Assembly (NCBI RefSeq): GCF_021117425.1
Contig: NZ_CP088298.1
Span: forward strand, 3,844,001 to 3,908,000
Reading direction: 5' to 3'
Length of the DNA: 64,000 nucleotides
Origin: Brevibacterium zhoupengii
Lineage (GTDB): Bacteria; Actinomycetota; Actinomycetes; Actinomycetales; Brevibacteriaceae
Shown here: one piece after another, positions 43,836-52,519 of the stretch
Layout: the number at the start of each line of letters is the position of its first letter
How positions within the stretch are numbered: position 1 is the stretch's first letter
Translations under genes and position numbers: made by a program
The notes under the pieces: model-generated
What the model was told of the DNA's origin: nothing
What the model saw: the letters and a program-made list of their open reading frames with translations, nothing else
The model's database searches: none

Positions 43836-44306
43836 ATGGCACATTCCGGAGCACCCGAGCTCACCGTCTCTGCGGCCGATACTCGAGTCGCCATCATCGC
43901 AGCATCCTGGCACACACAGATCATGGACGGCCTGGTCGACGGTGCCCAGCGGGCAGCCGCCGAGGCCGGCGCCCAAGCTACCCTGGTGCGGGTCCCAGGA
44001 AGCTTCGAGCTGCCCATCGCCGCAGCCCGACTGGCACCGCACTTCGACGCGGTCGTCGCCCTCGGCGTCGTCATCCGCGGCGGCACCCCGCACTTCGACT
44101 ATGTCTGCCAAGCCGCCACCGATGGACTCAACCGCGTTGCCATCGACTCCCGCAAACCAGTCGGCTTCGGGGTGCTGACCTGCGACACCGAGCAGCAGGG
44201 AATCGACCGCGCCGGGCTCGAGGGCTCGCAGGAAGACAAAGGCCACGAGGCAATGACCGCCGCTCTGGTCACCGCGCAGGCTCTGGCTGAGTATCCGATC
44301 GCGTGA
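43836..44306 (+). CDS. ribH: 6,7-dimethyl-8-ribityllumazine synthase
   Basis: Joins the ribityl-uracil and DHBP to give lumazine. 156 residues from ATG at 43836, which has GAAAGGA upstream. Lumazine synthase motifs: the Trp in [25 protein letters not shown] and [14 protein letters not shown] with catalytic His in the TPHF loop. Last gene of the operon; the palindrome at 44388 may end its transcript. Confidence 0.94.
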   Translation: MAHSGAPELTVSAADTRVAIIAASWHTQIMDGLVDGAQRAAAEAGAQATLVRVPGSFELPIAAARLAPHFDAVVALGVVIRGGTPHFDYVCQAATDGLNRVAIDSRKPVGFGVLTCDTEQQGIDRAGLEGSQEDKGHEAMTAALVTAQALAEYPIA

Positions 44307-44387
44307 ACTGTGAAGCGGCCAGTCGCCGCTGCGAACGTGAGCGTGGCTAGTCAGACGGCAGTGGGCACAACCGTGGCTCCCTACGCC

Positions 44388-44447
44388 AACGGTTGGTAAG
44401 TTCTTTGCGATCCTGAGCTCGGGATCGCAAAGAACTTACCAACCGTT
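44388..44447. repeat. 60-bp palindrome, copy 1
   Basis: Nearly perfect 60-bp palindrome: outer arm AACGGTTGGTAAGTTCTT, inner arm TGCGATCC, central GAGCTC; one T/G pair breaks perfection. It lies 81 bp after ribH and upstream of the DUF559 gene, and its outer 18-bp arms are identical to copy 2 at 45747-45806. Confidence 0.95.
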
Positions 44448-44778
44448 TCAGCAAGAGTCCGCAGATAGGTCGGGTTTCCGTTTCGCCGGACCTGCGAAAG
44501 TCGACTCATGCGCTCTGCATTGTGGACGACCCCGAGCGTTGGGACAATGTGAGACTGAGATTTACGTGCTGGGGCCGCGGGCAACCACTGCGATCACAAC
44601 AACTGCGATAACGGGAACACCGCTCAGGGTCAGCGGAAATCGCTGCTTGAGCCGAGTATGAATCTGTCCACAGCTGAACCTGACTTCGACGTAGTTCCCC
44701 TGGGGATGCCGGGTCGTTATCCCCAATGCTCCCGAGCCATTTGGAAAGTGTGCCTCTGGCCGCCCGATACTGATCAGC
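44448..44778. other. Non-coding stretch before the DUF559 gene
   Basis: About 330 bp. Several small frames exist on both strands but lack a Shine-Dalgarno and are not convincing. The leader of the downstream gene must be here; no promoter motif stands out. Confidence 0.45.
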
Positions 44779-45717
44779 ATGTCGTATTGGCACTCGAAAC
44801 CGATGACGTTCAGGCAGATGCCGACTCCATTCACCCGCGCCGATTTAGCCGCTCGGAAGATCACTTCGTATGCGCTGCAGCATGATCCTCGCTATATCCA
44901 GTTGGTCCACGGTGTTTGGATCGACAGAACCGATGACACCGTGACTCCCACACCGGTTTGGGCAGGACCCAATTGGCAGAGGGTTGCGACGCTGCTGCGA
45001 GGATTTCGTCTGCGACGCCCCGACGTGGCTGGCACATTCTGGACTGCGGCTCGTCTCTATGGCTTGCCGGTGCCGAGCCGAATCCGGGACCAGGATCTAC
45101 ACGTCGCTGGGGACACGGCCTGCACCCGAGTCAATATGCGACAAGTCATTCTTCATCGACATCGTCAGCTCAAGCAGATCGACTTCTTCGACCTGCAATT
45201 GGTCACGGTTCCGCACCTTCTCGTCGAACTCGGCTCTCACCTCAGTCTGCTCGAACTCGTGCAATTCGGCGATGCAGCGGTGTCGAAGCGATTCGGTGGG
45301 CCGAAGACCACTGTCGAATCGCTTCAAACCGAACTCGCCACTCGCCGCCAGGTCCGCAACCGCCGAAGGATAGAGAAGGCGTTTTCGCTCATCCGCCTGA
45401 CCGTTGACTCTCCTCGTGAGACCTGGCTGCGGCTGTGGCTCATCGACAACGGCTTTCCCGAACCTGTAGTTCACCCGCAAGTTCTCTGCCGGATCAAGAA
45501 TGCGATCCTGCAACCCGATTTGGGATATCCAGAGTTCAAGCTGGCAATCGAATATGAGGGAGACCATCATCGATCGTCAGCGGGGCAATTCAACACTGAC
45601 ATCGAACGGCAACAACTGTTGGAAGCCGAGGGATGGGCCGTCCTCCGAGTCACGAAGAAGACAGATATAGCGACCTTTGGGAAGCTCCTCAACACCCACC
45701 TGAACAATCCTGCCTGA
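44779..45717 (+). CDS. AbiEi-like/DUF559 endonuclease-domain protein
   Basis: Up to 312 residues. N-terminal ~15-50 resembles the winged-helix start of AbiEi antitoxins (FTRADLAARKI to VHGVWID), the middle is a domain of unknown role, and the C-terminal ~100 residues match the DUF559 (Vsr/restriction-fold) pattern: QPDLGYPEFKLAIEYEGDHHR, QFNTDIERQQLLEAEGW, VLRVTKKTD; the metal-site acidic residues and the Q/D of the fold are kept. Starts at 44779, 44803 and 44818 are possible; the last has AGGC just before it. It stands alone between the 60-bp palindromes at 44388-44447 and 45747-45806. A nuclease or DNA-binding regulator is plausible, unproven. Confidence 0.7.
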   Translation: MSYWHSKPMTFRQMPTPFTRADLAARKITSYALQHDPRYIQLVHGVWIDRTDDTVTPTPVWAGPNWQRVATLLRGFRLRRPDVAGTFWTAARLYGLPVPSRIRDQDLHVAGDTACTRVNMRQVILHRHRQLKQIDFFDLQLVTVPHLLVELGSHLSLLELVQFGDAAVSKRFGGPKTTVESLQTELATRRQVRNRRRIEKAFSLIRLTVDSPRETWLRLWLIDNGFPEPVVHPQVLCRIKNAILQPDLGYPEFKLAIEYEGDHHRSSAGQFNTDIERQQLLEAEGWAVLRVTKKTDIATFGKLLNTHLNNPA

Positions 45718-45746
45718 ACCTGCAACTGCCGACAGTTGAATAGGCA

Positions 45747-45806
45747 AACGGTTGGTAAGTTCTTCTCGATCCGGAGCTCCGGGTCGAGAAGAACTTACCA
45801 ACCGTT
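45747..45806. repeat. 60-bp palindrome, copy 2
   Basis: Same length and outer arms as copy 1, with inner arm CTCGATCC and centre GGAGCTCC. At arm positions 19-20 copy 1 has TG and copy 2 CT, and the opposite arms changed to match (CA and AG), so pairing is kept. It lies 29 bp after the DUF559 gene and 45 bp from the poxB stop, between converging genes. Confidence 0.95.
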
Positions 45807-45851
45807 GATTAGCACAGGATTGAGCGGCAGGCCTCCAGCGTCCAGCGAAGC

Positions 45852-47567
45852 TCAGAAGAGTTGGCGGATGTTCGTTCGTGCCAGGTCGATGAGTTCGTCG
45901 CCCTTGCCGGAGAGCACCGTGCGGACGGCGTAGAGCGCGAAGCCCTTGGCCTGTTCGGCGGTGATCGTCGGAGGCATGGACAGTTCCTGACGTTCGGTGA
46001 CGACGTCGAGTACCGCGGCACCGTCGTAGGCGAGGAACTCCTTGACGACCTTCGGCAGATCCTTCGACTTCTCGACGCGGAAGCCCTTGATGCCGACCGC
46101 CTCGGCGATGGTGGCGAAGTCGGGGTTCGACAGCTCCGTTCCGAAGGTGACGAAGCCGGCGGCCTTCATCTCCAGCTCCACGAAGTTCAGCGAGGAGTTG
46201 TTGTAGACAACGGTCTTGACCGGCAGCTTGTTCTGCGTCAGGGTGATGAGCTCGCCCAACAGCATGGCAAGGCCACCGTCACCGGCGAGCGCGATCGTCT
46301 GCCGATCCGGATGGGAGGCCTGGACGCCGACGCTTTGGGACAGGGCGTTGGCCATGGAGCCGTGGCTGAAGGACCCGATCAGTCGGCGTTTGCCGTTCAT
46401 GGTCAGATACCTGGCGGCCCACACCACAGGTGATCCGACGTCGGGGACGAACACGGCATCGTCATCGGCCATCTCGTCGATGAGGCGAGTCAGGTACTGC
46501 GGGTGGATGGTCCGCTTCGACGGGGTTGCGAGTTCGTCGAGATCCTTGCGGGTCTTACCGTAATGCTTCGTCATCGACTTCAGGTGAGCGCTGCTGCGAC
46601 TCGGTTTGATCAGCGGCAGGAGCTCGCCGACGGTGTCAGCCACGGTGCCCACCAGACCGATGTCGACACGGGTACGCCGGCCGATCTGGGACCCTCGGAC
46701 GTCGGCCTGGATGACTGTCGCGTCATCGGGATAGAACTGCTGATAAGGCAGGTCGGTGCCCAACATGAGCAGAGTGTCGCAGTCCTTGAGCGCATGGTAG
46801 CCCGAGGAGAAGCCGAGCAGACCGGTCATCCCCACGTCATAGGGGTTGTCGTATTCGATGAACTCCTTGCCGCGCAGCGAGTGCACGATCGGTGCCTGCA
46901 GCTTGGCGGCGATGGCGATGAGTTCGTCATGGGCCCCCTCGGTGCCGGCACCGGCGAGGATCGTGACCTTCTTGCTCTTGTTCAGCGCCTTCGCGGCCGC
47001 TTCGAGCTGGGATTCGGCAGGGATCACACGGGGCGCATAGGACCGCACCACCTCGGCGGCGGCAGAGATATCGGTGAGTCCGACGTCACCGGGGATGACG
47101 AGGACCGCGACCCCGCGCTTCTCGATGGCCTCGCGCATGGCTATGCGCAGCAGGCGCGGCATCTGCTCCGCGGACGCCACGTGTTCGACGTAGACGCTGC
47201 ATTCGCGGAACAGCTCGGTCGGGTGGGTCTCCTGGAAGTAGTTTGAGCCGATCTCATCGCTGGGGATGTGAGCGGCGATTGCGAGCACCGGCACGCGGGA
47301 GCGTTGGGCGTCGTAGAGTCCGTTGATGAGGTGGAGGTTTCCCGGTCCGCAGCTGCCTGCACAGACGGCGAGTTCCCCGGTCAGTGCGGCCTCACCGCTG
47401 GCGGCGAAGGATGCTGCCTCTTCGTGGCGGACGTGGACCCATTCGAGTTGCGGGTTGACGCGCAGCGCATCGGTGAAGCCGTTGAGCGAATCTCCGGGGA
47501 TCCCGTAGACCCTCTTGACTCCGCTGGCCACGAGCGTATCGACAATGTTTCCGGCGACGGTGGGCAT
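45852..47567 (-). CDS. poxB: Pyruvate dehydrogenase (quinone)/pyruvate oxidase
   Basis: ThDP- and FAD-dependent peripheral-membrane enzyme: oxidises pyruvate to acetate and CO2 with quinone as acceptor. 571 residues, close to E. coli PoxB (572). Clear matches: GIPGDSLNGF, WVHVRHEEAASFAASGEA (with the ThDP-activating Glu), AVCAGSCGPGNLHLINGLYDAQRSRVPV, GSNYFQETHPTELFREC; ThDP diphosphate site GDGGLAMLLGELITLTQ...NNSSLN. Start preceded by GGAAGGAA. Stands alone; next gene is 181 bp away. A C-terminal membrane helix is not sharply visible but the tail is amphipathic. Confidence 0.92.
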   Translation of the reverse strand: MPTVAGNIVDTLVASGVKRVYGIPGDSLNGFTDALRVNPQLEWVHVRHEEAASFAASGEAALTGELAVCAGSCGPGNLHLINGLYDAQRSRVPVLAIAAHIPSDEIGSNYFQETHPTELFRECSVYVEHVASAEQMPRLLRIAMREAIEKRGVAVLVIPGDVGLTDISAAAEVVRSYAPRVIPAESQLEAAAKALNKSKKVTILAGAGTEGAHDELIAIAAKLQAPIVHSLRGKEFIEYDNPYDVGMTGLLGFSSGYHALKDCDTLLMLGTDLPYQQFYPDDATVIQADVRGSQIGRRTRVDIGLVGTVADTVGELLPLIKPSRSSAHLKSMTKHYGKTRKDLDELATPSKRTIHPQYLTRLIDEMADDDAVFVPDVGSPVVWAARYLTMNGKRRLIGSFSHGSMANALSQSVGVQASHPDRQTIALAGDGGLAMLLGELITLTQNKLPVKTVVYNNSSLNFVELEMKAAGFVTFGTELSNPDFATIAEAVGIKGFRVEKSKDLPKVVKEFLAYDGAAVLDVVTERQELSMPPTITAEQAKGFALYAVRTVLSGKGDELIDLARTNIRQLF

Positions 47568-47748
47568 AGGATTCCTTCCGTTGGAACACGTGGAGCTCTC
47601 ACAGCTCCTGGGTGGACCTCCGTCAGCATCCCAGTCAGAGTGCCGACACAGGCTGGTACCGCGGTTTCAGTCTATCCCCGAGGTCAGCGGTCTGTGGGTG
47701 TGAAGTCAGAGACAGCACCGACGGACCGGATCACACCTCAGACATCTC

Positions 47749-48957
47749 TTACGACAGAATCTCGCGAACCAGGCCACAGTAGTAGCGGACTCCGACAGGC
47801 AACACGGCATTGTTGAAGTCATAGTCGTGACTGTGCAGCGGCAACCCGCCCGTCGCCCCGTCGACACCGTTGCCGATCAAAGTGAAGTTCGCCGGAACGT
47901 GGCCTGCGTAGACACCGAAGTCCTCACTGGCCATGATCGGTGGAGTATTCGCGTCACAGAATTCAGCATCGACGACGCTGGCGGCTACTCGAATGGCCAT
48001 GGCCGTCGCATCAGGATGGTTGACGGTCGTCGCAAACTCACGTGTGTAGACCACCTCGGCGTTCGCGCCGTGTGCACGCGCAGTGTGCTCGGCGATCTCC
48101 CGGATACGACGTTCAAGAAAGCTGCTGATTTCAGGTTCGAAGTTGCGTGTATCCCCGGTGATGCGAACGACAGTCGGGATCGCGTTGCGAGCGCCGTCGG
48201 TCGTGACATCCGTGCAGGAGACGACCGCGGAGGACACCGGGTCGATACTCCGAGCCACAATCGTCTGCAGGGCGATGACGATGTGAGCAGACACGACGAG
48301 CGGATCGATCACGCGCTGCGGGGCCGATGCGTGCCCGCCTCTGCCGGTGATGGTGATGACGAAGTTGTCCTCCCCCGCCATAATCGCTCCCGCACGCGTA
48401 GCCAGTTGGCCTGCCTGCAGACCTGGAATATTGTGCAGACCGAAGATTGCGTCCATCGGAAACCGGTCGAACAGACCATCGGCAATCATGGCCGCAGCAC
48501 CTTCTCCCGGCTCCTCGGCAGGCTGGAATACGAAGTGGACGGTGCCGTCGAGATTTTCATCTTCTGCCAGTGCCGCCGCCGCTCCGAGCACCATCGTCAT
48601 ATGCCCATCGTGTCCGCATGCGTGCATGCTTCCTTCCTGACGGGATGCATACTCCAGCCCCGTTCGCTCTTGAATCGGCAGACCGTCCATATCGGATCTC
48701 AATCCGATCGAGCGTCGGGAGGTACCACGCGTCAAGGTGCCCACTACTCCGGTTCCGCCGATCCCGGTCGTGACATCGATGTTCAACGACCGCATTATGT
48801 CAGCGACGAATGACGCCGTGCGGTACTCGCCGAAGGCGGTCTCGGCCAGCTGATGCAAATGGTGACGCCAACGGATCAGGTCGGGGCCCTTCGGAGACAG
48901 TGCGTCGCCGATCACTGCTGTTTCTGCGGGCCGCTCGTCCGGGTTCGGTGCAGTCAT
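47749..48957 (-). CDS. M20 metallopeptidase-family amidohydrolase
   Basis: Zinc-dependent deacylase (hippurate/N-acyl-amino-acid hydrolase type), 402 residues. Metal-site motifs: HACGHDGHM (~112-120), VFQPAEEPGEG with catalytic Glu pair, GLHNIPG and MASEDFGVYAGHVP near the C-terminus; dimerisation domain in the middle (GRGGHASAPQRVIDP). It overlaps the upstream ammonia-lyase gene by 4 bp, third in a tight operon. Confidence 0.87.
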   Translation of the reverse strand: MTAPNPDERPAETAVIGDALSPKGPDLIRWRHHLHQLAETAFGEYRTASFVADIMRSLNIDVTTGIGGTGVVGTLTRGTSRRSIGLRSDMDGLPIQERTGLEYASRQEGSMHACGHDGHMTMVLGAAAALAEDENLDGTVHFVFQPAEEPGEGAAAMIADGLFDRFPMDAIFGLHNIPGLQAGQLATRAGAIMAGEDNFVITITGRGGHASAPQRVIDPLVVSAHIVIALQTIVARSIDPVSSAVVSCTDVTTDGARNAIPTVVRITGDTRNFEPEISSFLERRIREIAEHTARAHGANAEVVYTREFATTVNHPDATAMAIRVAASVVDAEFCDANTPPIMASEDFGVYAGHVPANFTLIGNGVDGATGGLPLHSHDYDFNNAVLPVGVRYYCGLVREILS

Positions 48958-50108
48958 CGCTGTATTCCCTCGCGGTTCGCGGTGCCTTCGGTGTTCCCAT
49001 TTCCCTGGGGATTCGCAGCCTTACCCTCAGTGCTCAGCAGTACGACGACGGAGCCGGGGCCAAGACCTGAGAACGTGAACAATTCGTCATCGGCTATCAG
49101 CACACGCAGTGCAGCGAGATTGGCGGCGCCGCACGGACCCGAATCCACGCCTAAGTCGGTCAGATCGGCAACGGCGGCGAGCGCCTGACTGTCGGTGACG
49201 GTGATGGGTGCATCGATTCCGTCGCGCAGTGTGGGCCACGCGATTTCGGAGACTGTGCCGCAGTTCAGTCCGGTCATGATCGTATCGCCGGTGTCGACCG
49301 GCACCACCCGCCCTGCGCACAGGGCTGCCGTCACTGACATCGCCGTATCCGGCTCGACTGCGAACAGCGCGGGCGTGTGTTTGGAGGAACGATAGTGGTG
49401 GACGACCGCTTGAGCGAGCGATCCGACGCCTGCAGGCACGAAGACCGCGTCAAGGCGATCGACGCCGATATCGGCCAACTGTTCGTCGACTTCTTCGACC
49501 AAGGTGGTGTATCCGTCGACGATCCACTGCGGAATATCCTCGTACCCTTTCCACGAGGTGTCCTGAATGAGCAGACGACCCGGCCCGGATTGTTTGGCAG
49601 CCTCGGCGACGACCTGGTCATATGTCAGATTCAACTCGACCAATTCCGCGCCTTCAGCGACGATCGCGTCCTTCGCCGCCTCGGAGACACCCGGTGGGAC
49701 ATAGATCGTTGAGGTCAGCCCCAACAGATTGGCGACATGAGCGACAGCCCGACCGTGATTGCCGTCCGTCGCGGCGACCAGCGAAAGCCCTGCCTCCGCA
49801 TCGAGCCGTTTCGCGAGTGCTTCAAGTCGAAGCACTTCGCCGGCTCCGAACCGCTCCGAGAGCGCGCACGCGATCGCGTACGAGGCTCCGAGGATCTTGA
49901 ACGCTGGCAGGCCCAGTCGCTGAGATTCGTCCTTGACCAGCACCGACTTCACTCCGAGACGCGCCGCTTCCTCGGGCAGACTGATCAGCGGGGTCGGTGC
50001 GTATCCGGGCAGCGACCGGTGGAAATCTACCGGCGAGTTCGCCAATGGTTCGGCACGCCAAGCGCGAGCAGTCCTGTTGAGTGGGACTGGAGTCTTCGAG
50101 GTGGTCAT
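48954..50108 (-). CDS. ygeX: Diaminopropionate ammonia-lyase family PLP enzyme
   Basis: Converts 2,3-diaminopropionate to pyruvate and two ammonia. 384 residues, fold-type II PLP enzyme. Schiff-base Lys in LGLPAFKILGASYA, substrate/cofactor loop AATDGNHGRAVA, PLP-phosphate loop PAGVGSLAQAVV and the end GPCGAANLAAL. The KDES start and FK LGGSYA patterns fit the diaminopropionate ammonia-lyase (YgeX/DpaL) group better than threonine deaminase. Overlaps both neighbours by 4 bp, so the three products are likely made together. Confidence 0.85.
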   Translation of the reverse strand: MTTSKTPVPLNRTARAWRAEPLANSPVDFHRSLPGYAPTPLISLPEEAARLGVKSVLVKDESQRLGLPAFKILGASYAIACALSERFGAGEVLRLEALAKRLDAEAGLSLVAATDGNHGRAVAHVANLLGLTSTIYVPPGVSEAAKDAIVAEGAELVELNLTYDQVVAEAAKQSGPGRLLIQDTSWKGYEDIPQWIVDGYTTLVEEVDEQLADIGVDRLDAVFVPAGVGSLAQAVVHHYRSSKHTPALFAVEPDTAMSVTAALCAGRVVPVDTGDTIMTGLNCGTVSEIAWPTLRDGIDAPITVTDSQALAAVADLTDLGVDSGPCGAANLAALRVLIADDELFTFSGLGPGSVVVLLSTEGKAANPQGNGNTEGTANREGIQR

Positions 50109-51457
50109 ACATCATCCGTTTCGTCGGTGAGTGGTTCGGTCAGTTCATCATGTGATTCGTCGGCCGATTCGTCTGACAGTCTCAGCAGCGTGTTGGCGAG
50201 GACGGTGATGCCGGCTGCACAGTCGTCGGGAGTTGAATACTCGCGCGGGTTGTGGCTGATCCCGTCGTGCTGTCCCCGCACGAAGACCATCGCTGTCGGA
50301 GCTATTGCCGCCATCTCCTGTGCATCATGGCCTGCGCCCGACATCAATGTCACGGGCTGATGCCCCAGATCAGCTGCGGCTTTGGCAATGACGTCTTGCA
50401 CGCGGTGGTCAAAAGGAACGTGGCTCGTCTTGGCCATTCTCTTCGTCGCTACTTTCAGCCCCGAGCACGGCTGCAGTTCGGGAAGCGTGTCCAGAAATGC
50501 GGCGAAGTCCCTCTCTGCCGCGGCCATCTGTTCGTCGTCGGGATTGCGCAGGTCGACGGTCAGCTCCGCTCGGTCTGGAACCACACTGGGCAGGCCCGGA
50601 GAAGTCGCGATGTGACCGACGGTGGCCCGCAGTCGCCCGTAACTGCCCGAGTCGACCATCTCGCGAACCTTCACGACGATCTGTGCAGCCGCCAATCCTG
50701 CGTCGACCCTCAGCTCAGTCGGTGTTGTGCCTGCGTGTGCAGCGCGACCGTGGAGTATGACCTTCTGCCAAGAGATCGACTGCACCCCGGTCACAATGCC
50801 GATGGCAACGTCATCACGCAACAGCACTGGACCTTGCTCGATGTGGCACTCCACATAGGCGTGAGGTGGCTCCAACACGACCGGCTGTGTTCCCTTGAAT
50901 CCGATGCGGTCGAGCTCGTCGCCGAATCGCAGCCCCTCGGCATCGACGAGGTCATATGCATAGTCGAGGGTGAGCCTGCCCGCTGCTACAGCGGAGCCGA
51001 GCATGTCGGTGCCGAAGCGCACCCCTTCTTCCTCAGTCCACGCAGCGATCACCAGCGGCCGTCGCGTCCTCATGCCCTGGTCATTGAGAGAACGCACGAT
51101 TTCCAGCGCCCCCAACACACCAAGGCATCCGTCGAAGGCTCCAGCGGTGCCGACCGAGTCGATATGCGAGCCGGCCACCACCGGACGCAATGTCGGGTCA
51201 AGGCCTTCCCTGCGACCGAAGATCGTCCCCATCTCATCGATGCATACGTCGAGGCCGGCCGATTCCATCCACCCCACCAGCAGATTCCTGCCCTCGGCAT
51301 CCGCATCGGTCAGGGATTGTCGATTCACGCCCACCAAACCGGTCTCTGAATCCTCATAGGAACCGACCTGCGCCAGCTCCATTAATGAGGACCACAGCCG
51401 GTCGCCGTTGATGTCGAGTAGATCCGGGACAGTTCTGTTCGGTGACACTGCGGTCAT
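50105..51457 (-). CDS. M20 family N-carbamoyl/allantoate-type amidohydrolase
   Basis: 450 residues from ATG at 51457, set by GGAGGAGG in the preceding bases; the frame runs further upstream without a signal. Motifs of the AllC/HyuC group: GSHIDSV (metal), GAFDGCLGVLGALE, WTEEEGVRFG, HIEQGPVL (with catalytic/ligand His and Glu), HAGTTP, MSGAGHDAQEM and GISHNPREY. It probably removes an N-substituent (carbamoyl, ureido or acyl) from an amino acid. First gene of the operon, overlapping the ammonia-lyase gene by 4 bp. Confidence 0.86.
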   Translation of the reverse strand: MTAVSPNRTVPDLLDINGDRLWSSLMELAQVGSYEDSETGLVGVNRQSLTDADAEGRNLLVGWMESAGLDVCIDEMGTIFGRREGLDPTLRPVVAGSHIDSVGTAGAFDGCLGVLGALEIVRSLNDQGMRTRRPLVIAAWTEEEGVRFGTDMLGSAVAAGRLTLDYAYDLVDAEGLRFGDELDRIGFKGTQPVVLEPPHAYVECHIEQGPVLLRDDVAIGIVTGVQSISWQKVILHGRAAHAGTTPTELRVDAGLAAAQIVVKVREMVDSGSYGRLRATVGHIATSPGLPSVVPDRAELTVDLRNPDDEQMAAAERDFAAFLDTLPELQPCSGLKVATKRMAKTSHVPFDHRVQDVIAKAAADLGHQPVTLMSGAGHDAQEMAAIAPTAMVFVRGQHDGISHNPREYSTPDDCAAGITVLANTLLRLSDESADESHDELTEPLTDETDDV

Positions 51458-51612
51458 CGCCTCCTCCATAGATTGAGTGGTTCGTCGTCGCGACAACCCA
51501 ATGGTCTGTTCTATGACAACAGTACGAACATGTGACTGACGAAGCGATAGCATGGGTTCGACTGATACCAGTGAAAAATATTGATGATTCGAAGAGATGA
51601 GTGAGAGCGGCA

Positions 51613-52491
51613 ATGTATGACCTGCATCGGCTGCGACTGCTGCGTGAACTCTCACACCGCGGAACCCTTGCAGCAGTCGCTGATGCCCTCGGCTACAGCC
51701 CCTCTGCCATTTCGCACCAGCTCGGCATTCTCGAACGCGAAACCGGCACACGGCTGTTGGAACCCGCCGGTCGCCGCGTCCGCCTCTCCGCAGCAGCCAG
51801 ACAACTGGTTGCCCACACCGAAACGATCTTGCGCGAGCTCGAACGTGCGGAGGCCGACATTGCCGCCAGCCGGACCTCGATCACCGGCACCGTCCACATC
51901 GCCACCTTCCAAACCGCTGCCCAGACCCTCGTCCTCGACGTCATACAGCAGCTTGCGCACGACCACCCCCGTCTGTCCGTGACCTTCGCTCATGTCGACG
52001 CGGAGGCGGCAATCCCGGCACTCATCGCACGCGACTACGACTTGGTCTTGTCTGAGCAGTATCCCGGCAGTCCTCCGCCACCGCACCCCGGCGTCAGCTC
52101 AGAGCCCCTTCTGACCGATCCGCTGCTCCTCGCTTTCCCGATCGACTGGTCGGCGCGCAGCCTTGCCGACTTAGCCGAGGCGGCGTGGGTCATGGAACAT
52201 CCCGGCACCGCCGCTCGCGCATGGTCAATGGCCGCATGCCGTGCCGCCGGATACGAACCTCAGGTCCACTTCGAGACATCCGACCTCAACCTTCACTCAG
52301 AGATCGTTGAGCGTGGTCTCGCTGCTGCTTTTCTCCCTCAACTTACCTTTGACCCGTTACGCTCATTCCAGACAGTCTCAATCGATCAATCGCGAATCAT
52401 CACCGCATCCACGCGGGCGGGCAGCGACAGGAACCCCGCGGTCAATGCGATTCGCAGCACCCTGAAGCAGGTTGCATCAGCAACACACTGA
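51613..52491 (+). CDS. LysR-family transcriptional regulator
   Basis: 293 residues from ATG at 51613 (MYDLHRLRLLRELSHRG); an earlier GTG at 51601 is possible. HTH GTLAAVADALGYSPSAISHQLGILERETG, then a LysR-substrate domain. Divergent from the M20/ammonia-lyase/M20 operon, 155 bp apart, so likely its activator or repressor. The ligand is unknown. Confidence 0.85.
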   Translation: MYDLHRLRLLRELSHRGTLAAVADALGYSPSAISHQLGILERETGTRLLEPAGRRVRLSAAARQLVAHTETILRELERAEADIAASRTSITGTVHIATFQTAAQTLVLDVIQQLAHDHPRLSVTFAHVDAEAAIPALIARDYDLVLSEQYPGSPPPPHPGVSSEPLLTDPLLLAFPIDWSARSLADLAEAAWVMEHPGTAARAWSMAACRAAGYEPQVHFETSDLNLHSEIVERGLAAAFLPQLTFDPLRSFQTVSIDQSRIITASTRAGSDRNPAVNAIRSTLKQVASATH

Positions 52492-52519
52492 TTTCCGTTG
52501 CGGTGCCCCGCACACCACC

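Noticed and set aside
44562..44864. Minus-strand 100-codon ORF before the DUF559 gene
   Set aside because: No Shine-Dalgarno, no family features, and it overlaps the start of the DUF559 gene.
44388..45806. Composite transposon reading of the palindrome pair
   Set aside because: No transposase gene and no target-site duplication seen at the outer edges; kept only as one of several hypotheses.
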